A DNA stretch of 64,000 bases. Source: Tridacna crocea (Eukaryota > Mollusca > Bivalvia > Cardiida > Cardiidae). Where the stretch lies: NCBI GenBank assembly GCA_943736015.1, contig OX031062.1, forward strand, positions 53,494,962-53,558,961, read 5' to 3'. The first letter of the stretch is position 1. Each line of letters begins with the position of its first letter. Below the pieces are notes generated by a model, which saw nothing but the letters and a program-made list of their open reading frames with translations, did not search any database and was not told where the DNA came from. Made by a program: the position numbers and the translations under genes. Shown piece after piece: positions 62,101 to 62,774 of this stretch.

Positions 62101-62277
62101 CAAATGCTTTGAATTTGAACATGTTCATGAATTTATTCCTTGGTAAACAATTTGGAAGGTTGTTGTAATTATAGGGTGTTTACAGAAGCTGGCCTCCAGT
62201 TTGATTTTAAGTCCCTTCCCGATGCTGTACTGTGTGAAACAATGTGGAAATGTTCTCCGATACGATACGTTGATCAG
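35142..62277 (+). CDS. APEH: Acylaminoacyl-peptide hydrolase gene, 3' end beyond window
   Basis: The gene spans at least 27 kb with 20 proposed exons. APEH removes an N-acylated (for example acetylated) residue from short blocked peptides in the cytosol, feeding N-acetyl amino acids to acylases. The spliced frame is 644 codons without a stop. Residues ~30-460 align with the beta-propeller and ~462-644 with the alpha/beta-hydrolase domain of animal APEH. Landmarks are an HGGPH oxyanion motif (residues 489-493), NYRGS (518-522), GDQDVKDVQ (538-546), the nucleophile motif GGSHGG with Ser569, and RNP followed by IPDW. The spacing from the Ser to the last visible residue equals that in human APEH as I recall it (human Ser587). 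The catalytic Asp and His fall in the unseen ~70 C-terminal residues. Introns range from ~0.4 to 3.9 kb and hold many MITE-A copies. I saw no disabling mutation. Confidence 0.95.
35330..35551 (-). mobile_element. MITE-A copy in APEH intron 1
   Basis: TTAACCCTTTACCACACAAT to GGTAAAGAGTAAA, with a decayed right interior (AAAGACAGAACTCGTC). Confidence 0.85.
35584..35799 (+). mobile_element. MITE-A copy in APEH intron 1
   Basis: TTAACTCTTTACCACACAAC to GTGGTAAAAAGTCAA. The hairpin has lost its tip (GAGAAAAGCATATTCTCC). A left-end fragment follows to about 35880. Confidence 0.82.
36134..36362 (-). mobile_element. MITE-A copy, CCCATTACC subfamily
   Basis: TTAACCCATTACCACACAAT with GACGCCCCTGAG, characteristic of this subfamily. 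Arms CACTATGGG and CCCTCAGTG. Confidence 0.9.
36400..36625 (+). repeat. B-type GATC-rich repeat
   Basis: GTAGATCTAGACCTGGATTC, then CAGTCTTATCTAGGATCTAC, CTTATTTAGCAGGTTAAGGG. The last block is shared with the copy near 3640. Confidence 0.45.
36630..36757 (+). mobile_element. MITE-A right two-thirds
   Basis: GATAGGGTAGAAAACTTTGT through a diverged hairpin (GATGCAAGCTACTAGTATTT) to TTGTTTGATAAA. Confidence 0.7.
36752..36974 (-). mobile_element. MITE-A copy
   Basis: ACCCTTTCCCAAACAATTC to GGTAAAGTGTTAA. The right TTAA (36971-36974) is shared with the next copy. Confidence 0.83.
36971..37200 (-). mobile_element. MITE-A copy ending 17 bp before APEH exon 2
   Basis: It runs from the shared TTAA to GGTAAAGAGTTAA. 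The hairpin arms show paired change: CATTAAGGG on the left, CCCTCAATG on the right, and CCCC on the descending arm. Confidence 0.9.
37218..37450 (+). CDS. APEH: APEH exon 2 (residues 6-82)
   Basis: The acceptor is CTCTGTTACAG and the donor GTGAGT. It encodes the N-terminal helix region ([10 protein letters not shown]) and the family block [19 protein letters not shown], very close to vertebrate APEH, leading into the first propeller strands. It ends in phase 2. The upstream MITE-A ends 17 bp before the exon, so the polypyrimidine tract lies in the gap between MITE and exon. Confidence 0.93.
37493..37723 (-). mobile_element. MITE-A copy in intron 2
   Basis: TTAAACCTTTACCATACAAT to GGTAATGAGTTAA, with an intact hairpin apart from the loop (GGTATCCAGC). 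Confidence 0.9.
37959..38216 (+). mobile_element. MITE-A copy with right-end duplication
   Basis: TTAACTCTTCACCAAACAAC to GTGAAGAGTTAA. The descending arm is deleted (CCAGTACTTGCTTCAATATT). The right end has a tandem duplication of the TTCCTC...GGGATTGTTTAG block (about 38126-38165 and 38168-38205). Confidence 0.82.
38522..38612 (+). CDS. APEH: APEH exon 3 (residues 83-113)
   Basis: Acceptor TTTTATTTCAG, donor GTAAGA. The split codon restores Val, then [16 protein letters not shown] and KQFIE, matching the propeller segment with the lysine-rich insertion. Ends in phase 0. Confidence 0.92.
38743..38943. mobile_element. MITE-A' (second family) copy, left arm reduced
   Basis: TTAACCCTTTACCCCATAAG to GAGTAAAGGGTTAA. 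The interior has AGCAAGGATGAAGCTGTTTC and GAGCAATTTCACCCTTTGCC, which belong to A' (see 59435) and not A. Only one arm of the A' hairpin remains. Confidence 0.8.
39577..39803 (-). mobile_element. MITE-A copy in intron 3
   Basis: TTAACTCTTTACCAAACAAT to GGTAATGAGTTAA. The hairpin is intact with a changed loop (CTGGAAACCAG). Two heavily decayed A-like copies lie upstream at about 39070-39260 and 39280-39560. Confidence 0.9.
39875..39953 (+). CDS. APEH: APEH exon 4 (residues 114-139)
   Basis: Acceptor TTTTTTCCAG, donor GTAAGG. It encodes [20 protein letters not shown], one propeller blade edge conserved in APEH. Ends in phase 1. It is flanked by MITE-A copies of opposite orientation (39577-39803 minus, 40321-40549 plus). 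Confidence 0.92.
39985..40203 (+). mobile_element. MITE-A copy, degraded
   Basis: GCTTTACCAAAACACAAAAT, then GGTACCAGCATTTTCTTCTT and TTGTTTGGTACAGGGTTGA. Confidence 0.7.
40321..40549 (+). mobile_element. MITE-A copy, reference-quality
   Basis: TTAACTCTTTACCACACAAG to GGTAATGGGTTAA. The hairpin arms pair fully and are of the CACTGTGGG/CCCACAGTG type. Confidence 0.95.
40617..40857. mobile_element. Inverted-repeat MITE, I-type (CGAAAA/TTTTCG ends)
   Basis: AGCATGCGAAAAATAGCATT near the left and CACCTTTTCCTGTGTTGC at the right. Internal inverted arms are CATTTGCATAAAGTGTCATC and CACGACACTTTATGCAAATG. A better-preserved relative is at 49784-49985. Confidence 0.65.
40915..41048 (+). CDS. APEH: APEH exon 5 (residues 140-184)
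   Basis: Acceptor TTTCCAG; the donor GTATAA is weak but is the only one that keeps phase. It encodes [20 protein letters not shown], the hallmark APEH blade motif, then a charged linker ([11 protein letters not shown]) where vertebrate proteins also vary. Confidence 0.92.
41265..41420 (+). mobile_element. SINE-4 3' domain fragment
   Basis: GGGAAAGCAGTCAGTAGCTT, AGGTGCACTAGCTGCCATGA, TATAACTGAAATACATGTAA and GGTGTTTAACATC. It is preceded by a CAGT-rich simple repeat (41107-41170). Confidence 0.7.
41452..41679 (+). mobile_element. MITE-A copy in intron 5, perfect hairpin
   Basis: TTAACCCTTTCCCAAACGGC to GGGAAAGATTAA. The arms from GAAAACATTGTGGGAAAAGG to its complement pair without mismatch. 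Confidence 0.93.
41751..41888 (+). CDS. APEH: APEH exon 6 (residues 185-230)
   Basis: Acceptor TGTGGCTTCAG, donor GTATGT. It encodes [20 protein letters not shown] and GVPDNVSAG, highly similar to the vertebrate blade. It is 138 nt, phase 0 at both ends, so it could be skipped without a frameshift. Confidence 0.94.
41984..42100 (-). mobile_element. MITE-A left-half fragment
   Basis: TTAACCATTACCATACATTC, then a hairpin ending TTTTCTACCCTGCC. It abuts GTTGTATGGTAAAGATTTAA, another A terminus. Confidence 0.7.
42169..43818 (-). mobile_element. MITE-A copy split by a 1.4-kb element
   Basis: The left part is TTAACCCTGTACCAAACAAT through CAGCATTTTCTCCTTTT (42169-42275). The right part resumes at ATACAATGTTTTTTCTACC (43700) and ends GCTTTCAATTTGGACCAGTC (43793) and beyond. 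The break lies on the descending hairpin arm. Confidence 0.9.
42276..43699 (+). mobile_element. TAGCTCACCTGAGC-headed element with ~166-bp tandem monomers
   Basis: The head is TAGCTCACCTGAGCACAACG with TGCTCAAGGGGAGCTTTT, then GATCACCCGGTGTCCGTCGG. About six units follow, anchored on GAAATTCTTAAAAATTCTTC (about 42681, 42847, 43013, 43180, 43335, 43507). The end is a short hairpin, AGGGCCATTTTGGCCCTC, then TTGT. The architecture matches the pearl/Helitron-like non-autonomous elements that I recall from bivalves. No target duplication is evident. Confidence 0.85.
43818..43890 (-). mobile_element. SINE-4 tail fragment, minus orientation
   Basis: GACTGATTGACAGAACGGTG, then GCTTTCAACATTATTTCAGT and CATATCAAGGTGACAG. 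Confidence 0.55.
43897..43993. repeat. F-type inverted repeat, ~39-bp arms
   Basis: ATCTGACATGAGTGGACTTT on the left and its near-complement AAAGCCCACAAATGTCAGAT on the right. TTGAGATAAGATTTCATTAAA pairs inside (split: TTGAGATAAGATTT, CATTAAA). The loop is ~19 nt. Related half-sites lie at about 44375 and 44610 around the next MITE-A. Confidence 0.75.
44401..44610 (+). mobile_element. MITE-A copy, short right arm
   Basis: TTAACTCATTACCAGACGAC to GGTAATGGGTTAA. The right interior is shortened (GAAGGCTCCTTAGGGATTG). The hairpin is perfect. Confidence 0.93.
45040..45268 (-). mobile_element. MITE-A copy, CCCATTACC subfamily
   Basis: TTAACCCATTACCACACAAT to GGTAAAGAGTTAA. Arms CACTGTAGG and CCTGCAGTG are largely compensated (one G-U type mismatch). 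Confidence 0.93.
45653..45785 (-). mobile_element. MITE-A left half next to APEH exon 7
   Basis: TTTAACATACAATCCCAACT through the hairpin to TTTTTTCCCTTCTC. The right half is absent and the sequence changes into the intron end. Confidence 0.78.
45827..45918 (+). CDS. APEH: APEH exon 7 (residues 231-260)
   Basis: Acceptor TTTTTATTACAG; donor GTACGC is weak but phase-required. It encodes [17 protein letters not shown], matching the HEPFRLG motif of the family. The 3.9-kb intron before it contains the large nested element at 42276-43699 and a half MITE-A that stops about 45 bp short of the exon. Confidence 0.92.
46003..46196. mobile_element. C-type palindromic MITE, uninterrupted
   Basis: The inverted arms GTAACACAACTGCTGATTGG and CCAATCAGGAATTGTGTTAC sit around GATTAGCC. 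Outer arms are TCTTATTCTCCAAGAG and TTGGTGAATAC. This is the empty-site comparator for 27950-28372. Confidence 0.85.
46490..46610 (+). mobile_element. Decayed SINE-4 3' domain
   Basis: GTGAGAAAGCAGTGGCTTGA, AAACTGAAGTAATGTTTAAA and TTGGTTTTAAACATTG. Confidence 0.45.
46642..46764 (+). mobile_element. MITE-A right half with hairpin
   Basis: GTAACATTGTAGGAAAAGGA to GGTAATGGGTTAA. The sequence immediately after it (AACATTGAAAGGCAACTTGA) repeats the sequence before it (46596-46617), so it sits inside a short direct duplication. Confidence 0.8.
46850..46972 (-). mobile_element. MITE-A left half
   Basis: Hairpin arms TTGCAGGAAAAGGAG and CTCCTTTTCCTGCTAT show a two-base compensated change relative to GTGGG/CCCAC. 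Confidence 0.78.
46973..47198 (+). mobile_element. MITE-A copy in intron 7
   Basis: TTAACTCATTAACAAACAAC to GGTAATGGGTTAA, with a perfect hairpin except the loop-side GGGTACCAGC and one arm base (CTCCATTTCCC). Confidence 0.93.
47559..47786 (+). mobile_element. MITE-A copy ending 14 bp before APEH exon 8
   Basis: TTAACTGTATACTGAACAAC to GGTTAAGAGTTAA. Hairpin arms are mildly diverged (GAGAATAGGAG against CTCCATTTCCC). Confidence 0.9.
47801..47841 (+). CDS. APEH: APEH exon 8 (residues 261-274)
   Basis: A 41-nt micro-exon with acceptor TTGTCTTTTGTAG and donor GTAAGT. It encodes [13 protein letters not shown], corresponding to the vertebrate ALYYVDL strand. A MITE-A ends 14 bp upstream (47786), leaving almost no room for a polypyrimidine tract outside the repeat. 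Confidence 0.88.
47888..48072 (+). mobile_element. MITE-A copy with half the hairpin deleted
   Basis: TACCTCGTTACCAATTGACC, GTCCAAATCGAAAGCATTTG, then directly AAACTGGTTACCAGCATTTT: the ascending arm is lost. Confidence 0.78.
48146..48366 (-). mobile_element. MITE-A copy, CCCATTACC-like subfamily
   Basis: TTAAGCCATTACCATAGCCC to GGTAATGAGTAAA. The arm has CATTGCCGG against CCCACAATG. Confidence 0.88.
48405..49105 (+). mobile_element. SINE-4 3' domain split by a 25-bp minisatellite
   Basis: The left SINE part includes GCAGAAAGCTGCTCGAGAAG and GGATAAAAGAATCTCTAGAA (48425-48481). The right part is GTGATATAACTGAAAAAATT (49078 on). Between them is the tandem array described next. Confidence 0.75.
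48490..49080 (+). repeat. 25-bp minisatellite, ~24 units
   Basis: The unit is GAATAAATGCATTGGCCTC followed by TGTGGT or TGTGAT, with variants GAATAGATGCA and GACCTCTG. Because 25 is not a multiple of 3, all frames stay open, giving overlapping minus-strand frames of 115-194 codons that are not genes. Confidence 0.97.
49193..49345 (+). mobile_element. MITE-A left part, degraded
   Basis: CTCTTTACCGAATAATGAAA, GGTAGAAAACATTGTTGAAA and GATTAGCCACATTTTCTCCT. Confidence 0.65.
49646..49726 (+). CDS. APEH candidate cassette exon 8b (27 codons)
   Basis: The acceptor GTCACCCCCTTCAG and donor TAG/GTAAGG are both strong. The 81-nt interval is a multiple of three, is in the phase needed between exons 8 and 9, and has no stop. 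Vertebrate APEH has no insertion here and exons 8 and 9 join without a gap, so this would be an alternative exon adding 27 residues in a propeller loop. It may be fortuitous. Confidence 0.3.
49784..49985. mobile_element. I-type inverted-repeat MITE (202 bp)
   Basis: GCAACACGCGAAAAG at the left and CTTTTCGCGTGTTGC at the right are exact reverse complements. An internal palindrome around GATCAGCCTGCGCAGTCCGC and ACAGGCTGATCCGAA is also near perfect. GCCTGCGCAGTCCGCACAGGCT-style cores (given here in part) are very common in heterodont bivalve repeats as I recall. Confidence 0.8.
50172..50293 (+). CDS. APEH: APEH exon 9 (residues 275-315)
   Basis: Acceptor ATATTTGTAG, donor GTATGT. It encodes [20 protein letters not shown], including the SPDQ turn shared with vertebrate APEH, then a propeller strand. 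Ends in phase 0. Confidence 0.92.
50527..50665 (+). mobile_element. MITE-A right part, degraded
   Basis: GAGAAAATGCTGGTTACCAG, then CCCACAATATTTTCAAAGGC and TGTGTGATCAAGGATTAA. Confidence 0.7.
50716..50773 (+). CDS. APEH: APEH exon 10 (residues 316-334)
   Basis: Acceptor TTTGTTCTGTTGCAG, donor GTTTGT. It encodes [19 protein letters not shown], a less conserved propeller segment. Support comes mainly from phase continuity and position. Confidence 0.85.
51221..51442 (+). mobile_element. SINE-2, old divergent copy
   Basis: TGTTACGGGAGACCAATCTA, GAGATATCTCTTTGGCTCAG, GGGTTTGAATCCCGC and CATTGGTTTCTTTGTTATGG match the copies at 13139 and 13461 in reverse. Confidence 0.75.
51656..51808 (+). CDS. 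APEH: APEH exon 11 (residues 335-385)
   Basis: Acceptor CTGCATTTACAG; donor GTTGGT is weak. It encodes [20 protein letters not shown], matching the FSGIY...CWS motif of the family. The following intron begins almost at once with a 73-bp tandem array. Confidence 0.93.
51847..52507 (+). repeat. 73-bp tandem array, 9 units, in APEH intron 11
   Basis: The unit is CTTGCAGTTTCTGTTGCTTG, TACTACAAACAACACTCTTG, TCAGCTTCACTTGCTGCTGT, TTGTTCATGTATT. Unit starts (CTTGCAG or equivalent) are at about 51847, 51923, 51995, 52068, 52141, 52214, 52289, 52362 and 52435. With a 73-bp period all three + frames are open, giving spurious 103-177 codon frames rich in Cys, Leu and Ser. Confidence 0.97.
52810..52895 (+). 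CDS. APEH: APEH exon 12 (residues 386-414)
   Basis: Acceptor CACTATTTTCAG, donor GTAAGT. It encodes [20 protein letters not shown], aligned to the vertebrate propeller segment with MVAQFSTP. Confidence 0.9.
53071..53299 (+). mobile_element. MITE-A copy in intron 12
   Basis: TTAACCCATTACCAAACGAC to GGTAATGTGTTAA. The hairpin is near perfect (loop GGTTACCAGT). A decayed A copy follows at about 53310-53490. Confidence 0.93.
53578..53719 (+). CDS. APEH: APEH exon 13 (residues 415-461)
   Basis: Acceptor TTTTTCTTTAAG, donor GTAAGC. It encodes [20 protein letters not shown], the last propeller strands before the hinge to the hydrolase domain. Ends in phase 1. Confidence 0.92.
53870..53975 (-). mobile_element. 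MITE-A fragment
   Basis: TTTTAATCACCCTGAAAAGC, TATTGTGGGAAAAGGAG, AACCAGCACAATGTTTTAAC. Confidence 0.65.
54050..54273 (+). mobile_element. MITE A/A' hybrid copy
   Basis: The termini (TTAACCCTTTCCCAAACCAC to GGGAAAGGGTTAA) and outer arms (CACTGTGGGAAAAGGAG) are A-type. The hairpin tip GAAATTGCCCGTTACGAGCA, pairing with GCAATTTC, is A'-type. Confidence 0.88.
54481..54895. mobile_element. E-type element carrying a nested D element
   Basis: Interior sequence ATTATGAGGTAGACTTTCTG, CTTTGACAAGCAGAAAATTG and right end GCATTAAACTGCCTTTTTAC match E copies. D occupies 54563-54754. The left end is decayed. Confidence 0.55.
54563..54754. mobile_element. D-type palindromic MITE, copy 2 (192 bp)
   Basis: CAGAGCTCCAGATAAGAGG to CTCTGTCTGGAGCTCGG, the same length as the copy at 11308. 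Inner arms are CTAAACCCTATGTTGTGGGT and ACCCATATCGTAGGGTTTAG. The flanks share ACCAGCT (54556-54562 and 54755-54761), a probable 7-8 bp target duplication. Confidence 0.78.
54912..54995 (+). CDS. APEH: APEH exon 14 (residues 462-489)
   Basis: Acceptor TTTTTTCTTTGTTCAG, donor GTAAGT. It encodes QYESILLYP and LVVFPHG, the first beta strands of the alpha/beta-hydrolase fold ending at the oxyanion-loop HG. Confidence 0.93.
55244..55479 (-). mobile_element. MITE-A copy in intron 14
   Basis: TTAACTCTTTACCAAACTGT to GGTAAAGAGTTGA. The hairpin tip has changed to GAAAATGCAGCAAAACAGAA. Confidence 0.87.
55521..55601 (+). CDS. APEH: APEH exon 15 (residues 490-516)
   Basis: Acceptor CTACTTTACAG, donor GTATAT. 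It encodes [20 protein letters not shown] and GFSMLM, completing HGGPH. It is 81 nt with the same phase at both ends. Confidence 0.94.
56060..56298 (+). mobile_element. MITE-A copy with a perfect 60-bp internal duplication
   Basis: TTAACCCATTACCAAACAAC start. The 60-bp segment from CTGAAAATTTGAAATTTG to GAGAAAATG is repeated without change (56137-56196 and 56197-56256). The right half is missing after CCCACAATGTTTTCT. Confidence 0.92.
56338..56426 (+). CDS. APEH: APEH exon 16 (residues 517-546)
   Basis: Acceptor TATTGTGACAG, donor GTATGT. It encodes [20 protein letters not shown] and GDQDVKDVQ, among the most conserved blocks of S9 peptidases. A MITE-A begins 18 bp after the exon. Confidence 0.95.
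56445..56673 (-). mobile_element. MITE-A copy starting 18 bp after APEH exon 16
   Basis: TTAACCTATTACCACACAAT to GGTAAAGAGTTAA. Arms CACTGTGGG/CCCACAGTG are fully paired. Confidence 0.95.
56797..57303 (+). mobile_element. MITE-A copy split by SINE-1
   Basis: The left terminus TTAACCTTTTACCAAACAAC ends at 56818. It resumes at 57083 (ACCAAACAACAAATTTATAG) and ends TTGGTAAAGGGTAAA. Confidence 0.93.
56819..57082 (+). mobile_element. tRNA-derived SINE-1, full length, 12-bp target duplication
   Basis: Head GGGTGGCTCAGTGGTGAGCG and GAGTTCGATACC, body GAAAAGTAGTCGGTGGCTTT, tail GTTAAAGTGGCGTTAAACCC and ACCAACCA. The duplicated MITE sequence ACCAAACAACAA lies at 56807-56818 and 57083-57094. Confidence 0.95.
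57438..57650 (-). mobile_element. MITE-A copy in intron 16
   Basis: TTAACCCTTTACCAAACAAT through a perfect hairpin. The right terminus is eroded (TTGTTTTGTAATATTTCG). A decayed fragment precedes it at about 57335-57440. Confidence 0.88.
57745..57835 (-). repeat. B-type GATC-rich repeat
   Basis: GGCATCAGATGGCAGATGG, CTAAGATCAGACGGCACAAT and GTCAGATCTTGATCTATGCC. Confidence 0.45.
57893..58003 (+). CDS. APEH: APEH exon 17 (residues 547-583), nucleophile exon
   Basis: Acceptor GATCTGATGATTCAG, donor GTAAGT. It encodes [19 protein letters not shown]. The catalytic Ser569 codon is TCT at 57959-57961. The exon is 111 nt, phase 0 at both ends, so skipping it would give an in-frame but catalytically dead protein. 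Confidence 0.95.
58036..58224 (+). mobile_element. SINE-1, 3' truncated
   Basis: GGCTCGGGTGGCTCAGTTGT, GAGTTCGATACCCGG, GAAAAGTAGTTGGTGGCTTT, ending at GAGAAAGCCAGGA. The tail is missing. Confidence 0.85.
58410..58639 (-). mobile_element. MITE-A copy, CCCATTACC subfamily, in intron 17
   Basis: TTAACCCATTACCACACATT to GGTAATGGATTAA, with a perfect hairpin. Confidence 0.94.
58745..58975 (+). mobile_element. tRNA-derived SINE-5
   Basis: Head TGTGTGGCTAAGTGGTAAAA and CCAGGTTTGAGCCTC. Body TCCTTTGGCAAGACACTTCA and CACCATGATATGGCTGAAAA, tail GTGTAAAACACCATTAAATC. The 3' part is related to SINE-4. Confidence 0.75.
59075..59325 (-). mobile_element. Two decayed MITE-A pieces
   Basis: GGAGAAAATGCTGGTGAACA near 59110 and AAAAGGAGAAATGCTTGTTA near 59218 each have a degraded complementary arm. 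Confidence 0.6.
59352..59400 (+). CDS. APEH: APEH exon 18 (residues 584-599)
   Basis: Acceptor ATATCATTTACAG, donor GTAAGT. It encodes [16 protein letters not shown], matching the ARNPVIN strand of vertebrate APEH. Confidence 0.93.
59435..59663. mobile_element. MITE-A' complete copy (second family)
   Basis: TTAACCCTTTACCCCATAGA to GGGGTAAAGAGTTAA. The hairpin is GCAAAAGGTGAAATTGCTCG with its complement GAGCAATTTCACCTTTTGC, flanked by the A-like outer arms ACATTGTGG and CTACAATGT. The right TTAA is shared with the following A copy. Confidence 0.92.
59660..59886 (+). mobile_element. MITE-A copy abutting A'
   Basis: It runs from the shared TTAA (59660-59663), continuing CTCTTTACCAAACAATG, to GTGGTAAAGAATTAA. 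Confidence 0.92.
59924..60143 (+). mobile_element. MITE-A copy, left end eroded
   Basis: ATTTCTAAACCACAAAATG start; hairpin tip GAAAATACTGGTTAGCAGCA; right end GGTAATGGGTTAA. Confidence 0.87.
60144..61053. other. Intron 18 DNA without recognised repeat or exon
   Basis: Unique-looking AT-rich sequence within the ~1.9-kb APEH intron. The 72-codon frame at 60454-60672 has no recognisable features. Confidence 0.5.
61054..61283 (+). mobile_element. MITE-A copy in intron 18
   Basis: TTAATCCTTTACCACATGGC to GGTAAAAGGTTAA, with the hairpin intact at about 61166-61228. Confidence 0.92.
61339..61369 (+). CDS. APEH: APEH exon 19 (31-nt micro-exon, residues 600-609)
   Basis: Acceptor TTGTATATTACAG, donor GTAAGT. 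It encodes [11 protein letters not shown], split across the Trp codon. A match to the vertebrate SMLGSTDIPDW motif makes this tiny exon secure. Confidence 0.93.
61386..61560 (-). mobile_element. MITE-A left two-thirds, just after APEH exon 19
   Basis: TTATTAACCGTTTGCCAAAC, hairpin GAGAAAATGCTGGTGACCAG, then a decayed right part. Another decayed A copy follows to about 61740. Confidence 0.8.
61938..62062. repeat. H-type inverted repeat, ~50-bp arms
   Basis: GTTTATCATTCAATAAACCA and GTTAGTTATGAGGCACAATG pair with TTGTGCCTCATAACTAATAC and GTGGTTTATTGAACAACAAA. The loop is ~21 nt. It is probably a MITE core. Confidence 0.75.
62175..62277 (+). CDS. APEH: APEH exon 20 (residues 610-644), last visible
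   Basis: Acceptor TTGTAATTATAG, donor GTAAAG. It encodes [19 protein letters not shown] and SPIRYVDQ, ending in phase 0 before the strand that carries the catalytic Asp. No further exon is found to 64000. Confidence 0.93.
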
Positions 62278-62337
62278 GTAAAGGCATGAAGTACTGTGTA
62301 ATGATTTTTAAATAGACAATAGTGCAGTCCACATATA

Positions 62338-62566
62338 TTAACGCTTTACGAAACAACAAACTTTTGGACTGGTCCAGATTGAGAGCCATTGCAGACGACA
62401 ATATAACAGTAACTCAAAAATTGAAATTTGTTTCGGACAGGGTAGAAAACATTGTGGGAAAAGGAGAAAATGCTGGTTACCAGCATTTTCTCTTTTTCCC
62501 ACATTGTTTTCAACAGGCTTCTATTTCAGGGTCATAAAAACCAGGGATTGTTTGGTTAAGTGTTAA
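62338..62566 (+). mobile_element. MITE-A copy after APEH exon 20
   Basis: TTAACGCTTTACGAAACAAC to GGTTAAGTGTTAA. The hairpin has single arm mismatches (TCTTTTTCCCACATTG). Confidence 0.93.
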
Positions 62567-62574
62567 ACCTTTGT

Positions 62575-62774
62575 CTCACAACCACAACTTTTAAGGACCC
62601 TAACAAAGACGCCTTTAAAAAACTTTTTGGAAAAAGGAGAAAATGCCACGACAGGGATCTAATCTTTGACCCCATGTTGTCAAATCCTGTATGCTACTGA
62701 CTGACCAACAGGGTCTCAGCAGAAAACATTGTGGGAAAAAGATAAAATGCTGATTACAAGCATTTTCTCCTTTT
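62575..62774 (+). mobile_element. MITE-A pieces, the second interrupted at its hairpin
   Basis: An A left end (CTTTTAAGGACCCTAACAAA) is followed by CAGAAAACATTGTGGGAAAA and GCATTTTCTCCTTTT, where the next element begins. Confidence 0.75.

Noticed and set aside
11820..62537. Many 60-130 codon frames encoding variants of [17 protein letters not shown] or [20 protein letters not shown]
   Set aside because: They are translations of the MITE-A hairpin in different frames and strands. The same DNA palindrome explains all of them, and none has a consistent start, length or codon pattern.
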